In this document: one piece after another, positions 1 through 7,285 of the stretch
Layout: the number at the start of each line of letters is the position of its first letter
Numbering within the stretch: the first letter of the stretch is position 1
NCBI GenBank assembly: GCA_017465565.1
Contig: JAFTWA010000050.1
Coordinates: 1 to 64,000, forward strand
Source: Tyzzerella sp.
GTDB lineage: Bacteria; Bacillota; Clostridia; Lachnospirales; Lachnospiraceae
DNA length: 64,000 bases
Direction of reading: 5' to 3'
Program-made: the position numbers and the translations under genes
The notes under the pieces: model-generated
The model's input: only the letters and a program-made list of their open reading frames with translations
Told to the model about the DNA's origin: nothing
The model's database searches: none

Positions 1-147
1 TGCCGAAAACAGCGACGCTTTGAGACCGAAAAGAGAGAGAAAAGGAATCGAAAAGGTGGTGGGCGAGAGTTGTAGGCAAGAGTTGTAGGCTAGGATAGTG
101 AAATTTACACTTTAGAGAATAAAGTGGATTGCACGGCGACAGTTAAT

Positions 148-193
148 GAGCCGAAGAATCCAATAAAATCAAGGGTTCTCGGCTCTTTTCTTT
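148..193 (+). terminator. Rho-independent terminator at left flank
   Basis: GAGCCG (148-153) pairs with CGGCTC (180-185), the inner bases AGAA/TTCT extend the stem, and a T-rich tail TTTTCTTTT follows on the plus strand. It would end a plus-strand transcript coming from left of the window. Positions 1-147 contain no convincing gene, only a short tandem repeat around GAGTTGTAGGC. Confidence 0.6.
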
Positions 194-204
194 TGTCTAT
201 GATA

Positions 205-1281
205 CTAATTTGATACTAAAATCTGTAATTTGTCTGCAAGCTCGACTTGTTTATTAGGATATAGATGCGAATACGTGTTAAGTGTTGTTTCGATATTTTC
301 ATGCCCTAGACGTTCAGCAATTAGCAGAGGACTGAAGCCTAGCTCTATCAATAAGGATGCATGAGAATGTCTGAGGTCGTGTACTCGTATCTTTTTTACT
401 TCCGCCTTTTGGCAGATGCGCTTTAACTCATGTGTGAAATAATGCTTTGTGTGTTCAAATACACGGTCATTCACATGCGGTTTATATATCTTGCTCTTGT
501 AATCTCTTATAATGTCGGACAGATAATCAAATATTACGATTGCGCGTGTGCTCTTGGGTGTCTTTGGCTTTGTTATCACATCTTCGCCCTTTATTCGCTG
601 ATAGGATTTATTAATGCTTATCGTATTGTTATCCAAGTCAATATCTTTCCATGTCAGTGCTAACAGTTCTCCTACACGTATACCGGTATAATACAAGATA
701 TTAAATGCAGCATAAGATACAGGTTTGTCTGATGCTTCCTGGATAAACTTCTGGAATTCGTCAAAGGTCCATATCTGCATCTCCTCAGCGTGTTTCTTTC
801 CCATACTTCCAGCTTTGTGGCATGGGTTCTCTTTCAAATCATAATACTTCACCGCATAATTGAATATGGCAGAGAGCTGATTATTGATTGTTTTAAGGTA
901 TGTTTGAGAGTATGGCTTACCGTTCTCGTCCGTGTATGATAAGAGCGTGTTCTGCCATTGTCTCACGTGTACTGGACGTATCTCAGAGAGTGTCATATCT
1001 TGGAAATAAGGCAGTATTTTGAGATTGATTAAGGTTTTCTTGTTCTCTAGTGTACTGCGTCTTAAACGGCTCTCAGCGTCCTTGTAGTATTGCTCTAGAA
1101 AGTTCTTGAATTTGACATTCACATCTAGGGCTCTAGTCTCTAGAAAGTTCCGTTCCCAGTCTTTTGCTTCACGTTGTAGCTTAAAGCCACGCTTGAGCTT
1201 CTGCTTCTTGGTTCCGTTGATGTCGGTATAATAAAATTTAACGTAGTAAGTGCCTGTTTTCTCGTCTTTATAGCAAGGCAT
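205..1281 (-). CDS. int: Tyrosine recombinase / phage-type integrase
   Basis: A 358-residue site-specific recombinase that would integrate and excise the element. The N-terminal part has the usual AP2-like arm-binding and SAM-like core-binding regions. The catalytic domain shows R202 in YTGIRVGELLAL, H301 and R304 in HDLRHSHASLL, H327 in LGHENIETTL and the nucleophile Y337 in NTYSHLYP. It has full family length. The start is supported by GGAG upstream of the ATG. The last codons (ILVSN-stop) lie inside the 15-bp repeat proposed as attachment core, so the gene sits right at the left end of the element. It is transcribed away from the immunity region. Confidence 0.95.
   Translation of the reverse strand: MPCYKDEKTGTYYVKFYYTDINGTKKQKLKRGFKLQREAKDWERNFLETRALDVNVKFKNFLEQYYKDAESRLRRSTLENKKTLINLKILPYFQDMTLSEIRPVHVRQWQNTLLSYTDENGKPYSQTYLKTINNQLSAIFNYAVKYYDLKENPCHKAGSMGKKHAEEMQIWTFDEFQKFIQEASDKPVSYAAFNILYYTGIRVGELLALTWKDIDLDNNTISINKSYQRIKGEDVITKPKTPKSTRAIVIFDYLSDIIRDYKSKIYKPHVNDRVFEHTKHYFTHELKRICQKAEVKKIRVHDLRHSHASLLIELGFSPLLIAERLGHENIETTLNTYSHLYPNKQVELADKLQILVSN
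208..222. repeat. Candidate att core, left copy
   Basis: The 15-mer ATTTGATACTAAAAT is repeated exactly and in the same orientation at 12431-12445. It overlaps the 3' end of the integrase gene. Distance between copies is 12.2 kb, which matches the extent of the mobile gene content. That it is attL/attR is inference. Confidence 0.5.
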
Positions 1282-1302
1282 ATATACTCTCCTTTCATCT
1301 TA

Positions 1303-1331
1303 ACCAGGGCAAGGTGGAGATGACTGGAGAA
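1303..1331 (+). repeat. 29-nt direct repeat unit, copy 1
   Basis: ACCAGGGCAAGGTGGAGA (1303-1320), then 4 variable bases and TGGAGAA (1325-1331). The same layout recurs at 2048-2076. This copy lies in the upstream region of the integrase gene. Function unknown; a binding site for an excisionase or regulator is possible. Confidence 0.7.
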
Positions 1332-1374
1332 TGTTCGATTTTAGCAAACCAAATATTATCTACTATAGTAGAAA

Positions 1375-1719
1375 TTAATCGTTATCTTTTCTTTTACTCT
1401 TTATAAATTCTGCAAATTTTCTTATTTCTTCAAGTTCTTCTTCTGTAAACTCATCACCTTCTAAGTGTGCTGCGAGAGTCTGTATTTTCATAGTTGCTAG
1501 GTTTTGTCCAACGGTTTTCCGGGGATTCCAACCAATCATTTCATCAACGGAAATACCAAAATAATCGGCTATTTTTTCTACTATTGATATTGAAGGGTCG
1601 CGTTGTCCTTTTTCCCAGTAGTTTATCGACGACTGCGCGACTCCTAGCGTGTCTGCGAGTTCTTTTTGACTAATCCCTTTTCCAGTTCTTAACATATATA
1701 ATCTTTCAGCAAAACTCAT
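1375..1719 (-). CDS. XRE-family repressor (CI-like)
   Basis: A 114-residue DNA-binding protein. The N-terminal HTH_3 domain covers about residues 5-60, with motif ISQKELADTLGVAQSSINYW and following YFGISVDEMIGW. The C-terminal 40 residues are acidic and helical and probably mediate oligomerisation. It is transcribed divergently from a Cro-like gene across an operator region, the usual layout of an element's lysogeny switch. Likely the maintenance repressor. Confidence 0.88.
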   Translation of the reverse strand: MSFAERLYMLRTGKGISQKELADTLGVAQSSINYWEKGQRDPSISIVEKIADYFGISVDEMIGWNPRKTVGQNLATMKIQTLAAHLEGDEFTEEELEEIRKFAEFIKSKRKDND

Positions 1720-1780
1720 TTTATCACCACCTTTACAAATATAATATCACAATTCGAATAAAAATCAATCACTTTTGTTA

Positions 1781-1826
1781 TTGACAAACAATCATAATAG
1801 TGATAATATGAAATCACAATAATGAT
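1781..1826 (+). promoter_or_regulatory. Promoter and operators of the immunity switch
   Basis: TTGACA (1781-1786), a 17-bp spacer and TAATAT (1804-1809) form a strong promoter for the Cro-like gene. Two related 14-bp imperfect palindromes with ATCA/TGAT ends overlap it: ATCATAATAGTGAT (1791-1804), between -35 and -10, and ATCACAATAATGAT (1813-1826). They are probable operators for the divergent XRE proteins. Confidence 0.75.
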
Positions 1827-1843
1827 TGAAAGGAGAAGTAAGT

Positions 1844-2044
1844 ATGGAGTTAAACAGAAAGAAAATTGATATTTGTTTGGCTAGAAGAAAAATGACGATT
1901 GGACAGTTAGCAGAAGAATGTGGTTTTAGTCGTAACCGATTAAATGTACTGTTGAATAGTCGAAATATAACGCCAGCGTCAGCAGGTAAGGTAGCAGGCG
2001 GGCTTGGTGTTGATATTACAGAAATTATTGAAGCAGAAAAGTAA
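1844..2044 (+). CDS. XRE-family Cro-like regulator
   Basis: A 66-residue protein consisting almost only of a helix-turn-helix domain (TIGQLAEECGFSRNRLNVLL). The ATG at 1844 is chosen because GGAG lies 7 nt upstream; an earlier in-frame ATG at 1826 overlaps the operator. First gene of the rightward early operon, probably the antagonist of the repressor at 1375-1719. Confidence 0.8.
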   Translation: MELNRKKIDICLARRKMTIGQLAEECGFSRNRLNVLLNSRNITPASAGKVAGGLGVDITEIIEAEK

Positions 2045-2047
2045 AAC

Positions 2048-2076
2048 ACCAGGGCAAGGTGGAGAGTATTGGAGAA
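2048..2076 (+). repeat. 29-nt direct repeat unit, copy 2
   Basis: Same 18-bp block as at 1303-1320 (here 2048-2065), a 4-nt variable gap and TGGAGAA (2070-2076). It sits between the Cro-like gene and the next small gene; the GGAGAAAGGAG at its end doubles as that gene's ribosome binding region. Confidence 0.7.
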
Positions 2077-2086
2077 AGGAGAGCTA

Positions 2087-2272
2087 ATGAAAACATATTA
2101 CGAAGACGCAAGGCTGACAGTAACAGAGAATAATGGGAGGTATAGCATATTTGATGGGAAATATGCTAGGGAAACCCATAAAAATGCAAGTAAAGGATTC
2201 ATAGACGATTTTCTTAATCGTGTTAAAAGTAAGCGTAGAAAGGGGCGAGTACATGGCAAAACAAGTATATGA
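2087..2272 (+). CDS. Small hypothetical element protein
   Basis: 61 residues, basic at the C-terminus (NRVKSKRRKGRVHGKTS). The start at 2087 follows AAAGGAG. It overlaps the next gene by 20 nt in another frame, typical of a tightly packed early phage-like operon. No domain recognised. Confidence 0.6.
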   Translation: MKTYYEDARLTVTENNGRYSIFDGKYARETHKNASKGFIDDFLNRVKSKRRKGRVHGKTSI

Positions 2273-2441
2273 TGCTAATGAACTGGCGGAAGTGTTGGGG
2301 GTATCTATCAGTAAGAGTTACGCATATATCCGTCAAATGAATGAAGAACTTAAGCAAAAAGGTTTTTTGACTGTCTCAGGCAAAATTCCAGTTGCCTATG
2401 TAGAAGAAAGGTTCTTCGGTGTCAAAGCAAATGCCGTCTAA
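2253..2441 (+). CDS. Excisionase-like HTH protein
   Basis: 62 residues. DANELAEVLGVSISKSYAYI resembles the winged-helix excisionase/MerR-like HTH found in small element-borne DNA-binding proteins. The ATG at 2253 is preceded by GGGGCGAG. Position just after the immunity genes fits either excisionase or an early regulator. Exact role not determinable from sequence. Confidence 0.65.
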   Translation: MAKQVYDANELAEVLGVSISKSYAYIRQMNEELKQKGFLTVSGKIPVAYVEERFFGVKANAV

Positions 2442-2823
2442 ACAAGAGCTACTAAGCAGCATTCAGCCAGGAATGAAACTTACAAAGAATTTCTTCATGC
2501 GTATATATGGCTATGAGATTACATGGCCAGGATTTGCAGAGCAGGCTCTGACAGAACTGGAGAAAGCTGGTTGCAGTAAAGCACGAGACTATTATCAACG
2601 CTTTGTCAGTGAGTACGAGCAAGAACATGAGAAGGCTATGAAGAATGTGGCTGAGTGGTACAGGAAACAAAATGAAAAGAAAGGAAGTGAAGGAGTACGG
2701 AAACAACAAGAAGTGGAACAATTGACGAAGAAATCGCAGCTGTTGAAAAAGAAATTGCAGCTCTTGAAGCAGAAGAAGACAGAACAAAGCCAACTTGTGA
2801 CAATGGAAAAGCAAGACCAATAA
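2419..2823 (+). CDS. Hypothetical element protein, basic Gln/Lys-rich tail
   Basis: 134 residues from a GTG at 2419 (AAGG 7 nt upstream; an ATG at 2431 is the alternative). Residues 1-80 look like a normal helical domain (PGFAEQALTELEKAGCSKAR). The last 40 residues are a low-complexity Lys/Leu/Gln run. Over 2691-2840 the frame of the next gene also reads a protein-like acidic coiled coil, so the tail may be an overlap. Function unknown. Confidence 0.5.
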   Translation: MSKQMPSKQELLSSIQPGMKLTKNFFMRIYGYEITWPGFAEQALTELEKAGCSKARDYYQRFVSEYEQEHEKAMKNVAEWYRKQNEKKGSEGVRKQQEVEQLTKKSQLLKKKLQLLKQKKTEQSQLVTMEKQDQ

Positions 2824-2840
2824 AAAAGGTCGATTTCCAT

Positions 2841-3857
2841 TTGGATAAAGCGGAGGAAGTTGAAATAAAAGAGCCTGAGTGGCTTATTCCTGGTTATATT
2901 CCTAAGTACGGTATAACAACGATAGCTGGAGAAGGTGGTGTTGGAAAAACATCTATATGGTGTGCTATTGTGGCATGTTTAACTACTGGAGAGCAACCAT
3001 TTTTTATGGGTGGTCTGGAAATACCATTTAAAAATGAACCGCAAGAGGTAGTTGTTTTTTCTGCTGAGGATTCATGGAACTATGTGTTAAAGCAAAGGCT
3101 AATAAATAATGGTGCAGATATGAGTAGAATTCTATATATGGGTCCCGAAGATGAACGCTTTACAGATTTGAATTTTAACGGTGATTTGCTAAAGGGAATT
3201 ATAGAGACAAATAAGCCTGATACAGTTATTTATGATCCAGTGCAAGCATTCGTTCCAGCGAATTTAAGAATGGGTGACAGAAACGCAATGAGAAAGTGTT
3301 TTTCTCCATTAATTGGATTTGGTGAGACATACAAAACAACATCTATTGTTATCGCGCATGCTAATAAGCAAAGCGGTGTTTGGGGGCGAAAACGTATTGC
3401 AGATAGTTCTGACATATGGGATGCTTCAAGGTCGGTTTTAATGACTGGTATAGTTCCAAATAGCGAGGGATTGCGTTACATATCCCATGAAAAATCGAAC
3501 TGGGGCAAGTTGCAGGATTCCGTTATATTTGAGTTGAATGACGGTGTACCGGTATTTAAAAATTACTCGAAGAAGAAGGACCGGGAGTTCATTCTTGAGG
3601 ATTCAAAGATTAAGAACAATGCACCTGCAGCAGAGGAAGCGAAAGATTTTATATTAGATGCACTACAAGAGCATAAGCAAATGGAAGTTGCTGAGCTTGA
3701 CGAACTTGCAAAGGTTGAGGGAATCAGTAAACATGCGCTGAAGGATGCAAAAGCGGAATTACGCAAAGAGGGTGTAACTCATACATGGTCAATCGGTTAT
3801 GGAAAAGATAAGAAATTTTTTGTCACTCTTAAAGACACTGAAAAAACCGACGAATAA
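2841..3857 (+). CDS. RepA-like AAA ATPase (RecA-fold, AAA_25 type)
   Basis: 338 residues from a TTG at 2841. Walker A is AGEGGVGKTS (about residues 29-38) and Walker B is TVIYDPVQAF. Layout matches the hexameric RepA/DnaB-like ATPases of plasmids and phages, with a C-terminal winged-helix-like region (KVEGISKHALKDAKAEL). Probable replication helicase or loader of the element. The reading frame stays open upstream to 2691 and encodes a plausible coiled coil (EIAAVEKEIAALEAEED) but has no ATG or GTG; ACG at 2697 or ATT at 2721 would be needed. The true start is therefore unclear. Iteron-like repeats follow directly downstream. Confidence 0.8.
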   Translation: MDKAEEVEIKEPEWLIPGYIPKYGITTIAGEGGVGKTSIWCAIVACLTTGEQPFFMGGLEIPFKNEPQEVVVFSAEDSWNYVLKQRLINNGADMSRILYMGPEDERFTDLNFNGDLLKGIIETNKPDTVIYDPVQAFVPANLRMGDRNAMRKCFSPLIGFGETYKTTSIVIAHANKQSGVWGRKRIADSSDIWDASRSVLMTGIVPNSEGLRYISHEKSNWGKLQDSVIFELNDGVPVFKNYSKKKDREFILEDSKIKNNAPAAEEAKDFILDALQEHKQMEVAELDELAKVEGISKHALKDAKAELRKEGVTHTWSIGYGKDKKFFVTLKDTEKTDE

Positions 3858-4003
3858 AGAAAAAAGCCTTATTTTATAAGGGGTTTATTTATTGGACGGT
3901 AATCGACGAGTAAACAAGAAAGAAAGTTCTTTACTGGGCGATATCGACGAGTAAATTGATGCCTTGATTTATAAAGGCTTGCACCTTATTGGGCGGTAAT
4001 TTT
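3847..4003 (+). repeat. Iteron-like repeats, candidate replication origin
   Basis: Related units follow the RepA-like gene: CCGACGAATAAA at its end (3848-3859), TTGGACGGTAATCGACGAG then TAAA (3892-3914), CTGGGCGATATCGACGAG then TAAA (3934-3954) and TTGGGCGGTAAT (3989-4000). Spacing is about 42-55 bp. Small inverted repeats GCCTT/AAGGC (3961-3978) lie between them. Iterons beside a replication ATPase suggest an origin; this is inference. Confidence 0.5.
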
Positions 4004-4047
4004 AGTGTATATAGGGAAGAGTTGACTAGTAAGAAAGGAGCAAAACA

Positions 4048-4269
4048 ATGAAAATCTACACACAAGACAGAAGAACGATGGTAGAGCTACCTCGTGAAGT
4101 ATGGGCGGCGCAAGTTGGACCAGATAATAAAGGACTTGTAGCAGCTACAAGCTATATAGCTCCACAAATGGGATACTATGATACCTTTGATAGAGCAAAA
4201 GAGGTAGTTAAAGAAATTTTTGATTATCACAGAAATGGCAAAAACAGTTACATTATGCCAGAACAATAA
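4048..4269 (+). CDS. Small hypothetical protein
   Basis: 73 residues with an AAAGGAG 7 nt before the ATG. Contains QDRRTMVELPREVW near the start. No family recognised. The 104-bp gap after it has a stem (GCCC/GGGC enclosing AGATA/TATCT, about 4276-4306) without a T tract. Confidence 0.6.
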   Translation: MKIYTQDRRTMVELPREVWAAQVGPDNKGLVAATSYIAPQMGYYDTFDRAKEVVKEIFDYHRNGKNSYIMPEQ

Positions 4270-4373
4270 GAAAAAGCCCCATAGATATTGGCGTATCTAA
4301 AGGGCGCATAGCTGGTATTGCTACCTAACTAGAACAATTACATAGTAGCACAGACCGGCGGAAAGGTCAAATT

Positions 4374-4604
4374 ATGAAGATTAGAGAAGAATTAATACAA
4401 TATTTATATGACACAGTAAATAATGAAAATTTGTGCGAGGATATGCAGGGTAAATTCATTGCATTAGAAAAAATATGCGAAAGGAACTTTCCAAAAGATA
4501 AAGAAGATGATTTCATGAGTGCAATATGCAACTTGGAATACGCTGCATTTATGGCAGGAGCTAATATGGTACTTGATTTCATTTCCGGAAGAGAGGTGCA
4601 ATAG
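4374..4604 (+). CDS. Small hypothetical protein
   Basis: 76 residues, helical and acidic, with one conserved-looking stretch NLEYAAFMAGANMVLDFISG. It resembles short uncharacterised proteins in Lachnospiraceae phages. It is followed one base later by the next gene. Confidence 0.6.
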   Translation: MKIREELIQYLYDTVNNENLCEDMQGKFIALEKICERNFPKDKEDDFMSAICNLEYAAFMAGANMVLDFISGREVQ

Positions 4605-4605
4605 T

Positions 4606-4764
4606 ATGACATATCCAATAGACAAAGAAGTATTTGTAAAAAGATGGTGCGAAGCAAAGGGAGAAGCTGATGAATCAGATAGAGAATTTGCAGAGGCATT
4701 AGTAAATTGCATAAATAAAGCTTACAAAAGAGGTGTAGAGGATGGCAAAAGAAGTTGTAAATAA
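4606..4764 (+). CDS. Small hypothetical protein
   Basis: 52 residues (MTYPIDKEVFVKRWCEAKGE at the N-terminus). The ATG at 4606 follows GAGAGGTG and lies 1 nt after the preceding stop; it overlaps the next gene by 23 nt. Function unknown. Confidence 0.55.
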   Translation: MTYPIDKEVFVKRWCEAKGEADESDREFAEALVNCINKAYKRGVEDGKRSCK

Positions 4765-4942
4765 AATAGATGCTTATGAATTATCAGTAGAAATAAGTGC
4801 TACATCAAGTATAATAAACGGTCTTGCTAATCAGTGTGATAATAAATGCGACCATTTAACAGAAGAATCCTTGCGATTGGCTTTGTTTGGCGTTTGTAGA
4901 TTATTAGACCGCATAGCAAATGATGTAGAAAAACTAGAATAG
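4742..4942 (+). CDS. Small hypothetical protein
   Basis: 66 residues, helical (LRLALFGVCRLLDRIANDVE). GAGG precedes the start by 6 nt inside the previous gene, consistent with translational coupling. The 176-bp gap after it holds a hairpin CTGGC/GCCAG near 5039-5064 and no gene. Confidence 0.55.
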   Translation: MAKEVVNKIDAYELSVEISATSSIINGLANQCDNKCDHLTEESLRLALFGVCRLLDRIANDVEKLE

Positions 4943-5118
4943 ACGGCTTGCATACACCGAAGAGATACACCATTTTGACAGCGCGCCCCGGCTAAACAGG
5001 GGCAAAATACCCGAAGAAATACAACTAAATTTGCAATGCCTGGCGTCCTACCAATACTGCCAGACAATTATAAAATACAGGTGTTAAAAGTTTTGCACCG
5101 GTGGAAGGAGAAAACATA

Positions 5119-5271
5119 ATGAAAGCAGTAAACAACTATAAAAAGTGCTTATGCTGCGGCATGAAGTACGACATCAGAAAGCAAGGGACTAAATGCATCT
5201 GTGGAGGGCATTTATACATAGTAGGGATGATTTATCACGAAAAACTGAAGGGAGCAGTTGAAAATGAGTAA
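5119..5271 (+). CDS. Zinc-ribbon mini-protein
   Basis: 50 residues. CLCCG near residue 10 and CICGG near residue 33 form a likely four-cysteine zinc ribbon. Start supported by GGAAGGAG 8 nt upstream. Overlaps the next start. Role unknown. Confidence 0.6.
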   Translation: MKAVNNYKKCLCCGMKYDIRKQGTKCICGGHLYIVGMIYHEKLKGAVENE

Positions 5272-5380
5272 TGCGGAGTATAAAGAACGGATTATTAAAA
5301 TGTTAGACGGAATTAGTAACAGTAGAGTTTTAAAGCAGATATATGAGATTACACGTGCTTTGAGAGGAGTGGCTGCATGA
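5264..5380 (+). CDS. Very small hypothetical protein
   Basis: 38 residues beginning MSNAEYKERIIKMLDGI. Overlaps the previous gene by 8 nt and the next by 4 nt (ATGA), which supports real coupled translation in spite of its size. Confidence 0.5.
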   Translation: MSNAEYKERIIKMLDGISNSRVLKQIYEITRALRGVAA

Positions 5381-5523
5381 GCGTAAAGATTAAAATATCC
5401 TACACAACTAAAGAAGAATTAGAAAAGGTCCTTCAGGTGCTTTCGCCAGTAATGAAAGATTATAAGATATCGAAGAACCAGGAAGGGCGATATAAGAAGG
5501 CCTATGTAGAGGTTAAGGAATAG
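5377..5523 (+). CDS. Small hypothetical protein
   Basis: 48 residues: KIKISYTTKEELEKVLQVL then a basic tail. Starts in an ATGA overlap with the preceding gene. Similar tiny proteins are common in Firmicute prophages; function unknown. A terminator follows. Confidence 0.55.
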   Translation: MSVKIKISYTTKEELEKVLQVLSPVMKDYKISKNQEGRYKKAYVEVKE

Positions 5524-5550
5524 TAGAGTGCAATTTAATATAGGAATAAT

Positions 5551-5577
5551 AGAAACGTCTTGCAATGCAGGACGTTT
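5551..5577 (+). terminator. Rho-independent terminator
   Basis: AACGTC (5551-5556) pairs with GACGTT (5568-5573), followed by TTTT. It closes the run of small genes that begins at 4048. Confidence 0.75.
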
Positions 5578-5654
5578 TTGTTGAAATTTGTCACAAGAAG
5601 AATTATTATTAAAACAAGGGTTTCAATGTATAACGTAGAAAAGAGGGAAAAGAA

Positions 5655-6032
5655 ATGATTGATTTCAAAAATGGAAGTTTTGTAAAACTCAAAAAAACTA
5701 ATGCAGAACCACTCACAAAAGAAGTGGCGCCTTTACTAATCGGTGGCGAACAAGTGCTTTCTGCATACCAGTCAATTCGTGATTATGTTATATTTACAAA
5801 CAAACGAATCATCTCTGTAAATGTACAAGGGTTAACAGGAAAGAAAAAAGATTATACTTCCCTTCCATACTCAAAAGTAGTCGCATTTTCAGTTGAAACA
5901 TCAGGTGTATTTGACCTAGATAGTGAATTAGAATTGCATTTTAGCGGACTTGGTTTAGTTAAGTTTGAATTTACTGGCGCAAGTGATATTGTTTCGATTG
6001 GAAAATCTATCGGCGAATACATTCTCAAATAA
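5655..6032 (+). CDS. Bacterial PH-domain protein
   Basis: 125 residues. The core EVLSAYQSIRDYVIFTNKRI-like strand pattern (here starting GGEQVLSAYQSIRDYVIFTN) and the following SLPYSKVVAFSVETSG are typical of bacterial PH-like (bPH) domains. Cytosolic, no membrane segment. The start follows AGAGGGAAAAG. Role within the element is unknown; unrelated in sequence to the PH-like protein at 40024. Confidence 0.75.
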   Translation: MIDFKNGSFVKLKKTNAEPLTKEVAPLLIGGEQVLSAYQSIRDYVIFTNKRIISVNVQGLTGKKKDYTSLPYSKVVAFSVETSGVFDLDSELELHFSGLGLVKFEFTGASDIVSIGKSIGEYILK

Positions 6033-6166
6033 ACAAAAACGCCTCAGTACTCTGATACTGGAGCAACTATTAATATCTTTACCATTGCTACTGAGATTCG
6101 GTGGTGGTTGTAGGGGTATTAACATAAGATGGTCTCGAAGAATCACAAAAGAAAAGAGGTGAAAAA

Positions 6167-6967
6167 ATGTCTAAATCTTATACCAAAGATGAAGCCATTA
6201 GTCTAAAAAAAAGCGGCTTTAAAAGTATGAATTCAATGCTAGAATCTTTTATAGCCAAACCTTTGCCTACAAACCCTACGGATACGGATTACATTAAAAA
6301 GGCTGCTCTAATTAGTAAATGGTTACAACAATATGCAAATTATATATCTTTTGAGGAAAAATTTGATCCAAGAAAAAGCATTTCTTATAAACGTGGCGAT
6401 GTCATTTTTGCTAATTTTGGTTTTAATATTGGGGCTGAATTGGGCGGTGAACATTATGCTGTTATTCTTGATAAAGAAAACCATCGTAACTCCTCTACTG
6501 TCACTGTTATCCCTCTAAGCTCTTTTAAACCTGGAAAATCTATTCATCCTAACGATTTGCATTTAGGAAATGAGCTATATGAAAAGCTGCAATTAAAATT
6601 GAAGACAATCATTCCCAAACTTAAAGAGGAAAGCACAAACCACCTCCTTATGTTAGGACTAATTAAAGAAAAATTGACTTCTGTTGAAACTTCAGAAAAA
6701 AATTCTACAGAACTTAATGCTCTTATTAAGGAATTAGAAAATAAAGTAACAAATCTAGAACAGGAAATTAAAAAGGCCGAAAAAGTAAAAGCCGAATTAC
6801 TTTCCTTAAAACATGGAAGCATTGCAAAAATTCAACAAATTACAACCATTAGTAAAATGCGAATTTACAATCCAAAGAACGCTTCTGATCCCCTTTATGG
6901 AATAAAATTTTCTGAAAGTACAATGGATAAAATCAATGACAAACTTAAAGAATTTTTCGTTTTTTAG
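6167..6967 (+). CDS. PemK/MazF-like protein with coiled-coil insertion
   Basis: 266 residues. KRGDVIFANFGFNIGAELGG (about 75-94), EHYAVIL and TVTVIPLSS (about 111-119) match the first strands of PemK/MazF RNA endoribonucleases. A long Lys/Glu coiled coil (about 137-215) separates these from the last strand region GSIAKIQQITTISKMRI. The usual MazF is about 110 residues, so the insertion more than doubles it. There is no recognisable antitoxin gene next to it. Codon use is more T/C-rich than in neighbours, suggesting separate acquisition. Could be a toxin, a self-regulated toxin or a domesticated derivative. Confidence 0.7.
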   Translation: MSKSYTKDEAISLKKSGFKSMNSMLESFIAKPLPTNPTDTDYIKKAALISKWLQQYANYISFEEKFDPRKSISYKRGDVIFANFGFNIGAELGGEHYAVILDKENHRNSSTVTVIPLSSFKPGKSIHPNDLHLGNELYEKLQLKLKTIIPKLKEESTNHLLMLGLIKEKLTSVETSEKNSTELNALIKELENKVTNLEQEIKKAEKVKAELLSLKHGSIAKIQQITTISKMRIYNPKNASDPLYGIKFSESTMDKINDKLKEFFVF

Positions 6968-6975
6968 AATAATTC

Positions 6976-7004
6976 TTGACTACGAGAATATATTATTCTA
7001 TAAT
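6976..7004 (+). promoter_or_regulatory. Strong promoter in gene-free region
   Basis: TTGACT (6976-6981), exactly 17 bp spacer, TATAAT (6999-7004). No ORF with a ribosome binding site follows before the terminator at 7087-7114. Confidence 0.7.
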
Positions 7005-7010
7005 AACTTC

Positions 7011-7114
7011 AGAAGTAGTGTAGCGTTTTGTTGCACCTTCTAAATTGCGCCTTTAGGGCATTAATAAAGATTGAAGTTATTAAGTGAAGACCTCGTAGAA
7101 ATACGGGGTCTTTT
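7011..7114 (+). ncRNA. Candidate small RNA
   Basis: A transcript from the promoter at 6976-7004 to the terminator at 7087-7114 would be about 100 nt. It contains AGAAG/CTTCT (7011-7015 with 7037-7041) and a GCC/GGC hairpin near 7047-7059, and ends in an 11-bp GAAA-capped terminator stem. It has no coding potential. The assignment is from architecture only. Confidence 0.45.
7087..7114 (+). terminator. Rho-independent terminator
   Basis: AAGACCTCGTA (7087-7097), GAAA loop and TACGGGGTCTT (7102-7112) with TTTT. One of the best terminators in the element. Confidence 0.8.
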
Positions 7115-7188
7115 ACGTTGATAAAAAACTGTCTTGAAATTATTATACAGATAGTGTATTTGAAAATATATATTATTCTGAAATCGAG

Positions 7189-7213
7189 AGCACCTTGCAA
7201 TAGAGGTGCTTTT
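7189..7213 (+). terminator. Second terminator-like hairpin
   Basis: AGCACCT (7189-7195) pairs with AGGTGCT (7204-7210) followed by TTTT. A weak TTGAAA-17-TATTTG promoter lies at 7134-7162. The whole 318-bp interval 6968-7285 has no protein gene. Confidence 0.6.
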
Positions 7214-7285
7214 ATAATGTTGTAATTTGGCACATTTTGTAATATTATGTCTATCAGGGACTCGTGTTTGGCGTGAGGAGGAAAA

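Noticed and set aside
1..147. End of a chromosomal gene at the left edge
   Set aside because: No frame carries a recognisable protein end; only a short tandem repeat near GAGTTGTAGGC is visible.
430..663. Open frame antisense to the integrase
   Set aside because: Lies entirely within the integrase gene on the other strand, has no ribosome binding site and an implausible Cys/Tyr-rich composition.
3858..4047. CRISPR array, suggested by repeated short blocks
   Set aside because: Repeats differ in sequence and spacing, have no constant spacer length and no cas genes are near.
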